64,000 nucleotides of DNA from Pseudomonas sp. MWU13-2105 (GCF_023242315.1 NZ_JALLIY010000007.1:1-64000), one strand, 5' to 3'; shown: positions 1-7,553, counted from the stretch's first letter. Made by a program: numbers and translations. The notes: generated by a model from the letters alone, not told the origin.

Positions 1-252
1 AATGGGGACAAGCCTGCCATGGAGCACGCTTTGCTTGAGTTGACGTCGGCGGCATCCATAAGAAAAAGGCTCAGTAGCGAGAACGGATATTCCGAGGGAC
101 TGATTTCAACCTTCGGCGTCATTTACGCCAAAATTGCCTGGCGTAGTGGTTATGAGGTGAAATGTGAGACGCCTTTCATTCCGGCGCAATGGCTTCCGGT
201 CAATGCATTGGACCACTATGATCCGTATTTCAGTTTTTTGAGAACGATATGA
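1..252 (+). CDS. C-terminal end of an unidentified, possibly immunity-type protein (left-truncated)
   Basis: The frame is open from base 1, so the real start lies left of the window. An ATG at 19 is in frame but has no ribosome-binding site in view. The 83 visible residues end in a motif reading PVNALDHYDPYFSFL. I do not recognise the family with certainty. A small gene overlapping the stop in an ATGA arrangement, and orphan toxin/immunity modules immediately to the right, suggest an immunity protein of a polymorphic-toxin locus. That is inference from context only. The region is AT-richer than the core genome further right. Confidence 0.45.
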   Translation, partial: NGDKPAMEHALLELTSAASIRKRLSSENGYSEGLISTFGVIYAKIAWRSGYEVKCETPFIPAQWLPVNALDHYDPYFSFLRTI

Positions 253-401
253 ACCATCTTTTGGAGAAGGCCAAAGAGAGAACACAACTATTCGTGGAAA
301 AGGGGACGGATTTGAATGGCACTTACTTAACCTTCTTCGGATGTCCATTCTTCCTGACCTCGGTCCTTGCTGATCGGCGTGTTTTCATCAGCATGGGGTA
401 A
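249..401 (+). pseudogene. Small gene interrupted by the IS4 element
   Basis: An ATG at 249 overlaps the stop codon of the preceding gene (ATGA), a typical sign of translational coupling. The frame starts MNHLLEKAKERTQLF and after about 17 codons runs into the left inverted repeat of the IS at about 299. It then ends at a TAA at 401 inside the IS. The native 3' part is not present on the left side, so I read this as a gene cut by the insertion. The function is unknown. Confidence 0.4.
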
Positions 402-1842
402 GGCTTGGGCCTTCGTTTTATTGCGCGCGGTTCAATCCTGCCAGGACGCTTTCCGACACGCTTCTGGGCAATCAGCTCGAGCAAATCCAGCACCTTATCA
501 TCCTGTTCTTGAGTCCCGTAGTGCCTCAACGCGAGGCATAGCTGAAGGCTATGTTTGAAGCTCAGCTCGCGAGGAAGGCAGTCAGCTAACAGGGCCGATT
601 GCGCCATGATCATCCGTATCAGGTTGTGCGCCAGCAAATAGATCCACAGCTCTTTGACGGCCATACCCGGTGTCTTACAGCTCAGTGTTTCAAGCCCCAA
701 CGTCGTCTTGAGGTTGCGCAGATCCAGCTCCACATGCCATCGGTCCTTGAACAGTGATTTGAGGGCCGCTTTGGGCACTTGCTGCGGACAACTCAAGGTG
801 GTGACCAGGATTTTCCCGCCGGCCTTCAGTTCACGTACGGTCAGCGTTTCAGGGGCCTCTTCGTAATAGACCTGACTCATCCAGGACGGTTTTGTCTTGG
901 GCTTTTTCAACTCAATCAAATGATCTTCCGACCCCAAGATCTTTCCCATCTGAAAGTCCGTGCTACGCCGTCGAGCGCCGTATTGTTCGAACACCCCGTC
1001 CACTCCTCGATGTTGCAGCTCACACAACAAAAAATACGTCGCGTAATAGGCATCGCCCAGCACAATGTCACCTCGATCCAAGGTGTCGAGCATGGTTCTG
1101 AGCAGCGTCTGCTCATCGCCTCCTTTACCGCGAAAACGTCCCAACGAGGCATCCAAAACAGCACCGCTGGCGAGACAAACGATTCCCACCAACCGGCAGA
1201 TGGGAAAGCCCAGCCCGGCTTTTTGCCCACGAGATTGCGGGTAGGCCTCTTGGTTGGCCGGCGTATCCGGCAGGGTGACCGTGGTGCCGTCCACGAGGCG
1301 CACAGGCCGCCCCCTCCAACGCCATGACGACGGAGCCTGGTTGCTCATTGATGACCCCGTGGAGCGCAACAAGGTTGAAACCACCTCCACCGGCAACCGC
1401 GCTCTGGCCTTGCAGTAAGCCCCCGTATGAACACTGTTGGGTTTCAAACCCGCGCAGGAGCGTTTGATAGACAAATCATTCACGGCATTCTGGCAGGACT
1501 GATCGGCGCTCATCGCCTGGGCCAAAAACATCGACAGTGTTTCGGTCGGCGGGAATAGCCGCTGGCGATGTTTGGGTATCGACGACTCGATACCCCGCAG
1601 TAGCTCTGGATTGGTGAGCAGCTTGAAGAAAGCATGAGCATTGCTGTTCGTGGCGTGCTGGCGCATACGTTGCTGTTGATGCCGGACGATTTGGCGTCTA
1701 CGATTCACTCGGGCTGTGTCCTTGCTTGATCGGTGTGTGTTCGCAACTATCACCGTAGACCAAGACCAGCCTTTTTTCATTTTTTGCAGCTATATCAGTC
1801 AGTTAGTCGTTAAGTAAGTGCCATTCAAATCTGTCCCCTTTA
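299..1842. mobile_element. IS4-family insertion sequence, about 1.54 kb, apparently complete
   Basis: The element is bounded by inverted repeats of about 30 bp. The left end (about 299-330) contains GGGGACGGATTTGAATGGC and runs to ACTTACTTAA. The right end (about 1810-1840) is its reverse complement with a single mismatch (GGGGACAGATTT). One intact transposase ORF fills the element. The right junction shows a short tandem repeat of TGTCCCCTTTAG (1832-1856). I could not define a clean target-site duplication by eye. Related end sequences occur in the short inverted-repeat element at 3935-4022. Confidence 0.85.
323..1780 (-). CDS. IS4-family transposase
   Basis: This is a 485-residue DDE transposase that moves the surrounding IS by cut-and-paste or replicative transfer. 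The first catalytic Asp is in LVDGTTVTLPD (about residue 164) and the second is in VLGDAYYATYFLL. The C-terminal IS4 signature Y-x2-R-x3-E-x6-K is present as FKDRWHVELDLRNLK, with Phe in place of Tyr. The C-terminus carries a basic stretch, RAIKRRPKPYPMLMK, shared with the remnant at 6117-6194. No frameshift or stop is visible, so the enzyme looks intact. The start is the ATG at 1780. Confidence 0.9.
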   Translation of the reverse strand: MKKGWSWSTVIVANTHRSSKDTARVNRRRQIVRHQQQRMRQHATNSNAHAFFKLLTNPELLRGIESSIPKHRQRLFPPTETLSMFLAQAMSADQSCQNAVNDLSIKRSCAGLKPNSVHTGAYCKARARLPVEVVSTLLRSTGSSMSNQAPSSWRWRGRPVRLVDGTTVTLPDTPANQEAYPQSRGQKAGLGFPICRLVGIVCLASGAVLDASLGRFRGKGGDEQTLLRTMLDTLDRGDIVLGDAYYATYFLLCELQHRGVDGVFEQYGARRRSTDFQMGKILGSEDHLIELKKPKTKPSWMSQVYYEEAPETLTVRELKAGGKILVTTLSCPQQVPKAALKSLFKDRWHVELDLRNLKTTLGLETLSCKTPGMAVKELWIYLLAHNLIRMIMAQSALLADCLPRELSFKHSLQLCLALRHYGTQEQDDKVLDLLELIAQKRVGKRPGRIEPRAIKRRPKPYPMLMKTRRSARTEVRKNGHPKKVK

Positions 1843-2109
1843 GTGTCCCCTTTAGTTGGCGGCAGAGGTAGTTCTGGTGCAAAAGGGAGTATTTTAAAGG
1901 ATGCAGCAGCAGATCTAGGCTACAGTCAACGCATTCCACCGCAAAAAGCTCCGTTTGACTCCCATGGTCAGAGCGTGTTTTATAATGGCAAGCAGTACAT
2001 TACTCCCGACATAGACGGGCACAATGTCAGCGATGGTTGGAAAGTGTTTGATAAAAAGGGGAATAGACTAGGTACCTATGACAAAAATTTGAACTGGATT
2101 AAAAATTAA
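1843..2109 (+). pseudogene. Orphan toxin C-terminal domain, Ntox21-like (N-terminus missing)
   Basis: This 88-codon frame opens with a GTG lying in the repeat beside the IS right end, so it has no native start. Residues about 25-88 resemble the Ntox21 class of polymorphic-toxin tails: an AADLGYSQ helix, HGQSVFYNGKQYITPDIDGH, then GWKVFDKKGNRLGTYD and a final NLNWI. From family knowledge, such domains are C-terminal payloads of CdiA, Rhs or related effectors, and several of these small toxin families are RNases. The stop overlaps the start of the next gene (TAATG), the normal toxin-immunity layout. I infer a displaced toxin cassette whose delivery part was lost or lies elsewhere. Expression as it stands is doubtful. 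Confidence 0.65.
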
Positions 2110-2549
2110 TGACCTTTAACGTTGTGATAGCCCGGGAAGTGTCTGAATTTTTCGGAGAGGCCGTACTGGAGGGGCATATTGAGCTTTCAGGCTCAATAGA
2201 GCATTTTTATGCGCCTGTATCGTATTGGACTCGGGAGCAGTACATCGAAAGCTGGAAGCGCTCCTTTGCTGAAGGCTACGGTAGTAAAACGCATTCTGCT
2301 CTGATCGTATCGATGCATGATCCACTGCAGACGAATTTTTTGTTTGTATGGGTATTGTATTTCGGAGCGTCGAAGGTGTTTGTGCAAAATAAAGTATTAT
2401 TCTTAGATGACATCGATGGAGCGTTCGAAGAGGGTAAAATCAATGAGTATGTTGATGGTCGAGCTACGGTTAATGAGGATGGGGCTAAAATTTCAGAATG
2501 GGAAGTTGAGCTTGATGATGTGCTGAGTTTTTTTGGCGAAACCTGTTAA
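2109..2549 (+). CDS. CdiI_4-like immunity protein
   Basis: This 146-residue protein starts within the stop codon of the toxin tail (TAATG). It has the feature string I associate with the CdiI_4 immunity family: a YW...QYIESWK segment near residue 37, an ALIVSMHDP segment, a Trp-rich FLFVWVLYFG strand, and a final GAKISEWEVELDD. Such proteins bind and block the cognate toxin domain in the cytosol. It is acidic, with no signal peptide or membrane helix. It is probably kept because it protects against a sibling's toxin. The family call rests on pattern memory and should be confirmed by profile search. Confidence 0.65.
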   Translation: MTFNVVIAREVSEFFGEAVLEGHIELSGSIEHFYAPVSYWTREQYIESWKRSFAEGYGSKTHSALIVSMHDPLQTNFLFVWVLYFGASKVFVQNKVLFLDDIDGAFEEGKINEYVDGRATVNEDGAKISEWEVELDDVLSFFGETC

Positions 2550-2797
2550 AGTTTGGTATGTCTGTTTAAAAAAATCGATATAGACTGGCAGTGTTGGAGG
2601 AATAATAAATTTATTCCTTGGGGCTAGAAGGAGAGGGCGTTAATTTATTCAGAGACTACGCATGGTAAACGCTGGGACGTTACTCGCCGCTCAGCGCTTT
2701 CGATCGGCGCCGAAATTTCACATTAATAATTATTGGGAAAACATAAAGCTATCCACTCATGCATCTAAAAGATGCATGAGTGGAAGTAGTAAGCAAA
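2550..2797. other. AT-rich spacer with a perfect hairpin
   Basis: No convincing gene is visible. At 2753-2783 there is a 13-bp perfect stem (CCACTCATGCATC / GATGCATGAGTGG) with a TAAAA loop. It sits just downstream of the minus-strand integrase. It lacks a clear U-run on either side, so it is a weak terminator candidate. Confidence 0.5.
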
Positions 2798-3922
2798 TTA
2801 TCCTCGCGGTGGTTGAGTTACGAATGCGGCCCAATCTGACATCATCGCTTGGCGCTTTTCAAATAGATCACCGCGAAAATAGGCCGCCTCCACCTTGTCT
2901 TGCCGCACATGTGCCAAAGCCAGTTCGCAGACCTCTCTTGGATATTGAGTCGACTCCGCCGCCCAGTCGCGAAACGTGGAGCGAAAGCCGTGCATGGTTA
3001 AATCAGTGCGGCCCATGCGACGAAGCCCCATGAGCATCGACATGTTGGACAGATGCTTGCCTTCCCGAGCCCCCGGAAATACGTGGGAATTACCACGAAT
3101 CCGGATCAAACCATTGAGCAGATCCAGGGCCGCTTGACTCAATGGCACGCGATGCTCCTTCGCAGCCTTCATCCGATGAGGCGGTATTTTCCAGACTCGC
3201 TTCTCTAGATCGAATTCATCCCAGGTTGCTCCAAGAACTTCGTTTGTTCTGCACGCGGTCAAGATGGTCATCTGCATGGCTTTGTAGCTGAGCTCGTCAT
3301 GCTTACTTATTTCCTTCATGAACGCAGGCATCTCTACCCACGGTAGTGCGGGGTGATGGACCACGGATTTAACCCTGGAGCGTGGAGGTAGCAGTTTGTC
3401 GAGATGCCCACGCCACCGGGCTGGATTTTCCCCTTCGCGCAGTCCTCTCACCTTCGCGGCATCAAGCACCATTTCCAGTCGGTTACGGACACGGGAAGCC
3501 GTTTCTGGCTTGACCTGCCATATCGGGGTGAGCACTTTGAGTACATGCTCAGTGGTCACCTCTTTGGCACTTAAGTTTTCCAGCACGGGGTAGGCGTAGG
3601 TTGTTAACGTATTTTCCCATTGTTGGGCGTGCTTCGCGTTTTTCCAGCCGGAGCGATGAGCCGCTATGTAATCCAGGGCAACGGATTTGAAGGTGATGGC
3701 TTTGGCTTGTTCGGCGAGTGCTGCTTTGGCCACTGCCAACCGTGCGGCCTCGCGCTCAGCGAGAGGGTCTATTTTCTTTTGAAGGAGCTGTCGTTGAATC
3801 ACCGCCTCAGAACGTGCGTCCTTCAGCTTCACGTCGGGGAATCCACCCAATCCCATCTCCCGGCGTTTTCCTGCCAGTTGAAACCGTAAGACCCAAGACT
3901 TCTTCCCGCTGGCCTTTACCAC
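2798..3922 (-). pseudogene. P4-type tyrosine recombinase/integrase, N-terminally truncated
   Basis: This is a 374-codon frame of the P4-like phage/island integrase family, which catalyses site-specific recombination at att sites. The catalytic set is visible: Arg in LTACRTNEVLGATWDE, the HxxR box in MHGFRSTFRDW, and the Tyr in VEAAYFRGDL near the C-terminus. The protein begins at KASGKKSWVLRF, a motif that normally lies about 30-40 residues in, after the arm-binding start. The only upstream start is a GTG at 3922. The frame is lost exactly where the inverted-repeat element (3935-4022) begins. No adjacent tRNA or att core is seen. I infer an inactivated integrase left from a genomic island. 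Confidence 0.75.
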
Positions 3923-3934
3923 GAGAGAAAAAGA

Positions 3935-4022
3935 GAGAAAAAGGGGACGGATTTATTTGATTCTGTCGGTGGGCGCCAAGGGTCGGCAGTAAATGAACAG
4001 AAAATAAATCCGTCCCATTTTT
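3935..4022. mobile_element. 88-bp inverted-repeat (MITE-like) element
   Basis: The left end AAAAAGGGGACGGATTTATT and the right end AAATAAATCCGTCCCATTTTT are inverted copies matching at about 20 of 22 positions. About 45 bp lie between them. The outer 16 bases resemble the IS4 element ends at 299 and 1840. It has no coding capacity. On its left the integrase frame is broken, and on its right an orphan toxin tail begins abruptly. I infer a non-autonomous element, possibly mobilised by an IS4-type transposase. A REP-like or transcript-terminating role is an alternative. Confidence 0.55.
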
Positions 4023-4212
4023 GGGCACTGGTAAAGTACAAATTCTTGGGAAGAATAACCAAGGGTTCCCTATAATAAAATACGAAGGGGTTACTGGGGT
4101 AAATGTCAATAAGGGAGCTGGCATAGATAGTCAGCCAACAAATGTGTTTATAGTTAAAGGGACAACCAAACCTAGTATTGTTCCGACCAATCCAAATTGG
4201 AGTCAAAAATGA
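4021..4212 (+). pseudogene. Second orphan toxin tail (unrecognised family)
   Basis: This open frame emerges from the edge of the inverted-repeat element with only a TTG at 4021 as a possible start. Its 63 residues include KYEGVTGVNVNKGAG and end with VPTNPNWSQK. The stop overlaps the ATG of the next gene (ATGA). The size, AT-rich composition and coupling to a small acidic protein match a toxin C-terminal domain with its immunity gene. I do not recognise the toxin family. The missing N-terminus suggests it is not delivered as it stands. Confidence 0.45.
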
Positions 4213-4526
4213 ATTCAGGATTTGATTTGAATACTTGGAATTATCAGGTTTTGATGCTCGTCCAGGCAATGATAGGCGCGATTACTCCGAATTTTAGAAT
4301 GGTTGTTTTGTCGCTGGATGGTGATGAGTGGGTGTTGACCTTTTATCTCGAAACTAATGCTGAAGATGATATTGAGGAGGTTGATGATATTGTGTGTCAA
4401 TATACGGCCTACCAAGACTCTCGATTGAAGAGTAGGTATGAAGTTGTTGTGAGTGATAAGAAATTACCTCATCTTCTTAGTTCTGAAAGGGTTGTGTTTC
4501 GTCGTAAAGAATTTGTTGGCGAGTAA
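4209..4526 (+). CDS. Putative immunity protein partner of the orphan toxin tail
   Basis: The 105-residue protein begins with the ATG at 4209 that overlaps the previous stop (ATGA). It is small, acidic and cytosolic in character. Notable stretches are AMIGAITPNFRMVVLSLDG, an Asp/Glu-rich DDIEEVDDIV helix and a C-terminal SSERVVFRRKE. From memory, similar small proteins with this layout occur next to polymorphic-toxin tails in many Gram-negatives, but I cannot name the family. An immunity function is inferred from position and coupling. Confidence 0.5.
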   Translation: MNSGFDLNTWNYQVLMLVQAMIGAITPNFRMVVLSLDGDEWVLTFYLETNAEDDIEEVDDIVCQYTAYQDSRLKSRYEVVVSDKKLPHLLSSERVVFRRKEFVGE

Positions 4527-4990
4527 AAGTAATGGACTTTGGGTGATAGGTGGCAGAGTCCGAATCACGGGGTGGGCCTAATGGGCATGGTTCTTATTTG
4601 TTGCGTGAAAAATGACAGCTTCGGTTAAGGCGCTTGGGAGTAAGGGAGCGCGGGCAGGAACTTTTGATGTGTGTCTTAATCGCATAGGTGATTAATATGA
4701 AAGATGTTTCTGGGCAGCTAGGTCGGATTGTTAGGGGGTAATTAAAAAATTGATAAAGGAGTTTCAAAGCTTCGAGGATCAGGAGCTCCTGGTAGAAATT
4801 TAAGTTGATGATGGGGAGACAAAAAACCTATAAGGTTCGTCAAAAAAACTGGGGGATGTCTGCTGATGAATTGCGAGACGAGATATGTATGATGCAGAGG
4901 AATTAAGGGCAAAAAGAGGGAACTCATTGACCGGCCTTGAGTCAAGGTTAAAAATAGCCGTTCAGGCGTCATTGCGACGCCTGGACGTGA
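4527..4990. pseudogene. Decayed coding sequence
   Basis: There is no intact gene, but translated pieces read like one broken protein on the plus strand. A piece at about 4760-4800 reads GVSKLRGSGAPGRNLS and is followed by stops. A piece at about 4818-4850 reads KKPIRFVKKTGG. After a shift, a piece near 4858 reads MSADELRDEI. After another shift, the frame DAEELRAKRGNSLTGLESRL runs on to a TAA at 5018. At least two frameshifts and in-frame stops separate the pieces. I suspect another toxin or island gene in decay. The family is unknown. Confidence 0.4.
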
Positions 4991-5599
4991 TCACTGTGCA
5001 GTCTGAAAGATATATGTAAGTGTCGGCATGAGGACAAAGAAGGCGCCGATTGCGGCCCGGTGAATGATCTTAAGTTCATTGAGCCAGTTTTGAAAAGCCA
5101 TGTCTCCTCTGATCAGCCAGCTTAGGTACCAAACGAAGCCGTTCATTAGGGCGCAGATCGAAAGGCCTACGATGGCAACACCCCCAAAGAATAACGTCCA
5201 TACAAACCCATGCTTCGTGAGCATCAGAGGCGCCTCAACCAGAAACCAACCCGCGAAGACGCCAGTCATCAGTGTCCCAACCGAATATGATATTTCTAAG
5301 GCGATCCTGGCGCAGCCGGCGAAGAAGCGGCGTTTGGGAAACAGTACAAACAGCCCTAAGCCGATCAATCCAGGTGTCCCTGCAACATTCCACAGCTCTG
5401 GCCCCAATCCTTGAAACGAAGCGTTCTTCAGGTATTCAGGATGCAGACTCGGTGGCGCAATGCCTGCCAGCAACGTGAGCAGCATCCCAGCACAAGCGAT
5501 CTTGAGATATTTCAGGGCTTCTGCAACGAATGCGTCCTTGCAGAAGAAGCCGTTACGTTTCAGCCATGCCTTATCTATGTTGATTTTTGTCCGAGTCAT
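4991..5599 (-). CDS. Hypothetical integral membrane protein
   Basis: This 202-residue protein shows about four hydrophobic segments: IACAGMLLTLLAGIAPP, GTPGLIGLGLFVLFP, GTLMTGVFAGWFLVEAP together with FVWTLFFGGVAIVGLSICAL, and a C-terminal IGAFFVLMPTLTYIF. Short soluble loops separate them. The N-terminus is basic (TKINIDKAWLKRNG). No enzyme motif is visible and I do not recognise the family. It faces the orphan toxin modules tail to tail and overlaps the end of the decayed plus-strand frame. Confidence 0.6.
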   Translation of the reverse strand: MTRTKINIDKAWLKRNGFFCKDAFVAEALKYLKIACAGMLLTLLAGIAPPSLHPEYLKNASFQGLGPELWNVAGTPGLIGLGLFVLFPKRRFFAGCARIALEISYSVGTLMTGVFAGWFLVEAPLMLTKHGFVWTLFFGGVAIVGLSICALMNGFVWYLSWLIRGDMAFQNWLNELKIIHRAAIGAFFVLMPTLTYIFQTAQ

Positions 5600-6116
5600 C
5601 AGAATCTACTCCTTTTAGTCTTTACGTGCAGTGGCGAGTAGTATTCACTTCACCGTGATCAAACATAGCGATGTGCCTGATCGTTTGCACGCCTACTCGA
5701 TGCACTTGGTGGTCAGGAGTCTCTGAAACACGAGTTGACCGCTATGTGGGGGGAGATTTGTCAACGGACTCATTGGGTCTTGACGCCCATGTGCCGGCGT
5801 TTTGGCGGGCAATGGGCTCAATGTCGGCGATAGGCTATCCTTGGGCGATGTGATGCTTCAGGTAGCAGTGGGTCTTGCTTTCCACTCCTTTCATTGCGAG
5901 GAAAATGGATGTTCAAACTGTCGTTAACCGTGAGCCCGTTCAACCTTGACCGGTTACGTACCGATATACCCTGTCCTCGCTGTCGGCTAGAAACGAACGT
6001 GAAGTTGGGCGAAATTCGCCGGCGGGACTATGTAGTCTGCAGGGGTTGCTACTAGACAATCCATCTGGTCGACCACATGAGCTCTTTCCATCGGACGCGG
6101 AAGAAAATAAATCGAA
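5600..6116. other. Intergenic region without a supported gene
   Basis: Short ORFs occur on both strands but none has a plausible start, composition or family motif. The region lies between the membrane protein and an IS4 remnant and probably contains decayed island DNA. Confidence 0.4.
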
Positions 6117-6194
6117 TGCTGAAGAGCGGCTCTTCATCAACATGGGGTAAGGTTTGGGTCTTCGCTTTAGAGCACGCGGCTCAGCAGCACCCAA
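6117..6194 (-). mobile_element. Remnant of an IS4-family transposase 3' end
   Basis: The minus-strand frame reads EPRALKRRPKPYPMLMKSR, which matches the C-terminal signature of the intact transposase at 323-1780 (RAIKRRPKPYPMLMK). The nucleotide context CATGGGGTAAGG is also shared with about 393-403. No other part of the element is present nearby, so this is a short relic and not the same insertion. Confidence 0.7.
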
Positions 6195-6348
6195 TCAATA
6201 CGCGAAATGGCCTGCCGAAAAAACTCATATTTCCCACATGCTTCAGGCATGGGAGAATATTGCGTGCGCCAAATGCCGGGGTTACTGTTCAAGTGTCGCT
6301 GCAAATTCAGCGATCGGGCTTGGTAACCCGGATTTGAGTAGGCGCACA

Positions 6349-6374
6349 GCGCCGCGAGAGCGGCTTTTTTGTTT
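6349..6374 (+). terminator. Terminator-like hairpin in the DUF3077 leader
   Basis: GCCGC-GAGA-GCGGC followed by a T-run (6351-6370) is a compact intrinsic terminator on the plus strand. It lies upstream of the structured RNA and the DUF3077 gene. It could end an upstream transcript or act as an attenuator. Confidence 0.5.
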
Positions 6375-6387
6375 GTGTTCGCGTTAT

Positions 6388-6462
6388 GGCGGGCTGTGCG
6401 CAGGAGGCTTCGGCCTGCCGGTTCCTATTCACCGGTTTACCAACCTGCGTACAGTTCGCCAC
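6388..6462 (+). ncRNA. C4-antisense-RNA-like structured element
   Basis: The segment folds as a three-way structure. The outer stem pairs GGCGGGCTGTGCGCAGG (6388-6404) with CCTGCGTACAGTTCGCC (about 6444-6460). Inner hairpins are AGGCTTCGGCCT (6405-6416) and CCGGTTCCTATTCACCGG (6418-6435). The pattern, with its TGCCGGTTCCTAT core, matches what I remember of the phage C4 antisense RNA family. Such elements recur upstream of small Pseudomonas genes. It lies about 55 nt before the DUF3077 start, so it may act in cis on that gene. Confidence 0.5.
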
Positions 6463-6517
6463 CCCTTCGCTTGGTAACGAAATGTGGCGAACTCCTTTAC
6501 TGAATAGGAGTATCTCC

Positions 6518-6961
6518 ATGGCTAAGAAAATCACTCCCGATCCGCCGATCACTGGCAAACCCCTCAGCACCGCCGACAAAGGCCAGTACCTGCGTAAACT
6601 CTCTGACACACTATCCAGCGAGCCCGAGCCAGATCTGGCAAACACGCCCCGTTTGCTCGATACCCTCGCGTTCACCTGCGCCAAACCCGTCACCCCCGAA
6701 GCCCCGTACAAGCCCACGCTGTTCGCCATCCAACCGGGCATCAATGCCCAGGACGCACTGACCTACGTTTCCAATCTGCTCGAAACCGCGGAGCTCAATG
6801 GCGACGAAATCAGCCTGCATACCAACCCCGTCGAGCGGGCGTTGTTCTGGGGCATGTTGCATTCGGTGGAGGTGGCGCGGGCGGTGGTGGATGCGCTGCT
6901 TGAGGGTTCGTCCCCGTCCAATCAGCTGGCGTCCGCATTGGACAGTCATCCGACAGGTTGA
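6518..6961 (+). CDS. DUF3077 domain-containing protein
   Basis: The chosen ATG at 6518 is preceded by TAGGAG at 6505-6510. Upstream in-frame codons fall in the structured leader and are not coding. The 147-residue protein has a variable N-terminus and then the core LFAIQPGINAQDALTYVSNLLETA followed by a C-terminal amphipathic segment around ALFWGMLHSVEVARAVVDALL. This layout is the DUF3077 family, small cytosolic proteins of unknown function that are numerous in Pseudomonas. The leader with its terminator hairpin and C4-like fold suggests RNA-level regulation. Confidence 0.7.
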   Translation: MAKKITPDPPITGKPLSTADKGQYLRKLSDTLSSEPEPDLANTPRLLDTLAFTCAKPVTPEAPYKPTLFAIQPGINAQDALTYVSNLLETAELNGDEISLHTNPVERALFWGMLHSVEVARAVVDALLEGSSPSNQLASALDSHPTG

Positions 6962-7052
6962 GGCAGCTCCGCCAAGAGAGATCAGGCACTTGGCTGCTTG
7001 ATCTCTTTTCCGTTTAAGGGCTGTGCAAAACGGTGTGTCGCGATGAGCGGAT

Positions 7053-7553
7053 TCAGATGGATTTGAGCGGTAGGAACAAGCGTCGGCTTTCTGAACCAAG
7101 AGGCGAGAAACCGAATGATTCATAGAAACGCTGTGCTCGCTCATCAATGGCATCGACGACCATGGCGTAAATGGCGATCTCATCGCTGACGGCCAGGGTT
7201 CGCTTGATGGCATCGACCAGCAGGATTTTCCCCACCCCATGACGCTGAGCCGCGTGATTGACCGCCAACCTGCCTAGCAAGGCTGCTGGCACAGGATGTC
7301 GTGGGAGTTTAGAGGCGAGGTCGCCCGGCAATTGGCTGAGTTCAATCGACAGGGTGGAGAGCGTGTAGTAGCCCGCAATACTCTTCGGTTGTTCCGCCGT
7401 GGTTGCCACAAAGACTCGGCTGACACGGCGCTTCACATCCTGACGGGCCTGCTTTTGAATATAGTCATCCAGTGAGGCTACGCCGCAATGGAATCCAGGC
7501 CTGTCGTGATCACTCCCCAGTGGTCGTATGAGCAAATTTGAATAATCGGTCAT
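7053..7553 (-). CDS. GNAT acetyltransferase toxin, TacT-like
   Basis: The 166-residue protein has a GNAT fold: an N-terminal FHCGVASLDDYIQKQA segment, a GYYTLSTLSI strand, an acetyl-CoA loop AAQRHGVGKILL, and a C-terminal RAQRFYESFGF whose Tyr is the expected general acid. From the TacT/AtaT family, the likely activity is acetylation of the amino group of aminoacyl-tRNA, which blocks translation. The start overlaps the end of the DUF1778 gene by 4 nt, so the two form an antitoxin-toxin operon. No defect is visible. Confidence 0.85.
   Translation of the reverse strand: MTDYSNLLIRPLGSDHDRPGFHCGVASLDDYIQKQARQDVKRRVSRVFVATTAEQPKSIAGYYTLSTLSIELSQLPGDLASKLPRHPVPAALLGRLAVNHAAQRHGVGKILLVDAIKRTLAVSDEIAIYAMVVDAIDERAQRFYESFGFSPLGSESRRLFLPLKSI

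Noticed and set aside
2753-2783. Hairpin as a functional terminator of the integrase
   Set aside because: The stem is perfect but there is no U-run after it on the minus strand, so I list it only as a hairpin.
2662-3033. A 123-residue plus-strand ORF opposite the integrase end
   Set aside because: It crosses the hairpin at 2753 and then reads the integrase gene in antisense.
2798-6194. Intact prophage or integrative element
   Set aside because: The integrase is truncated, no structural phage genes occur, and no att duplication next to a tRNA is visible.
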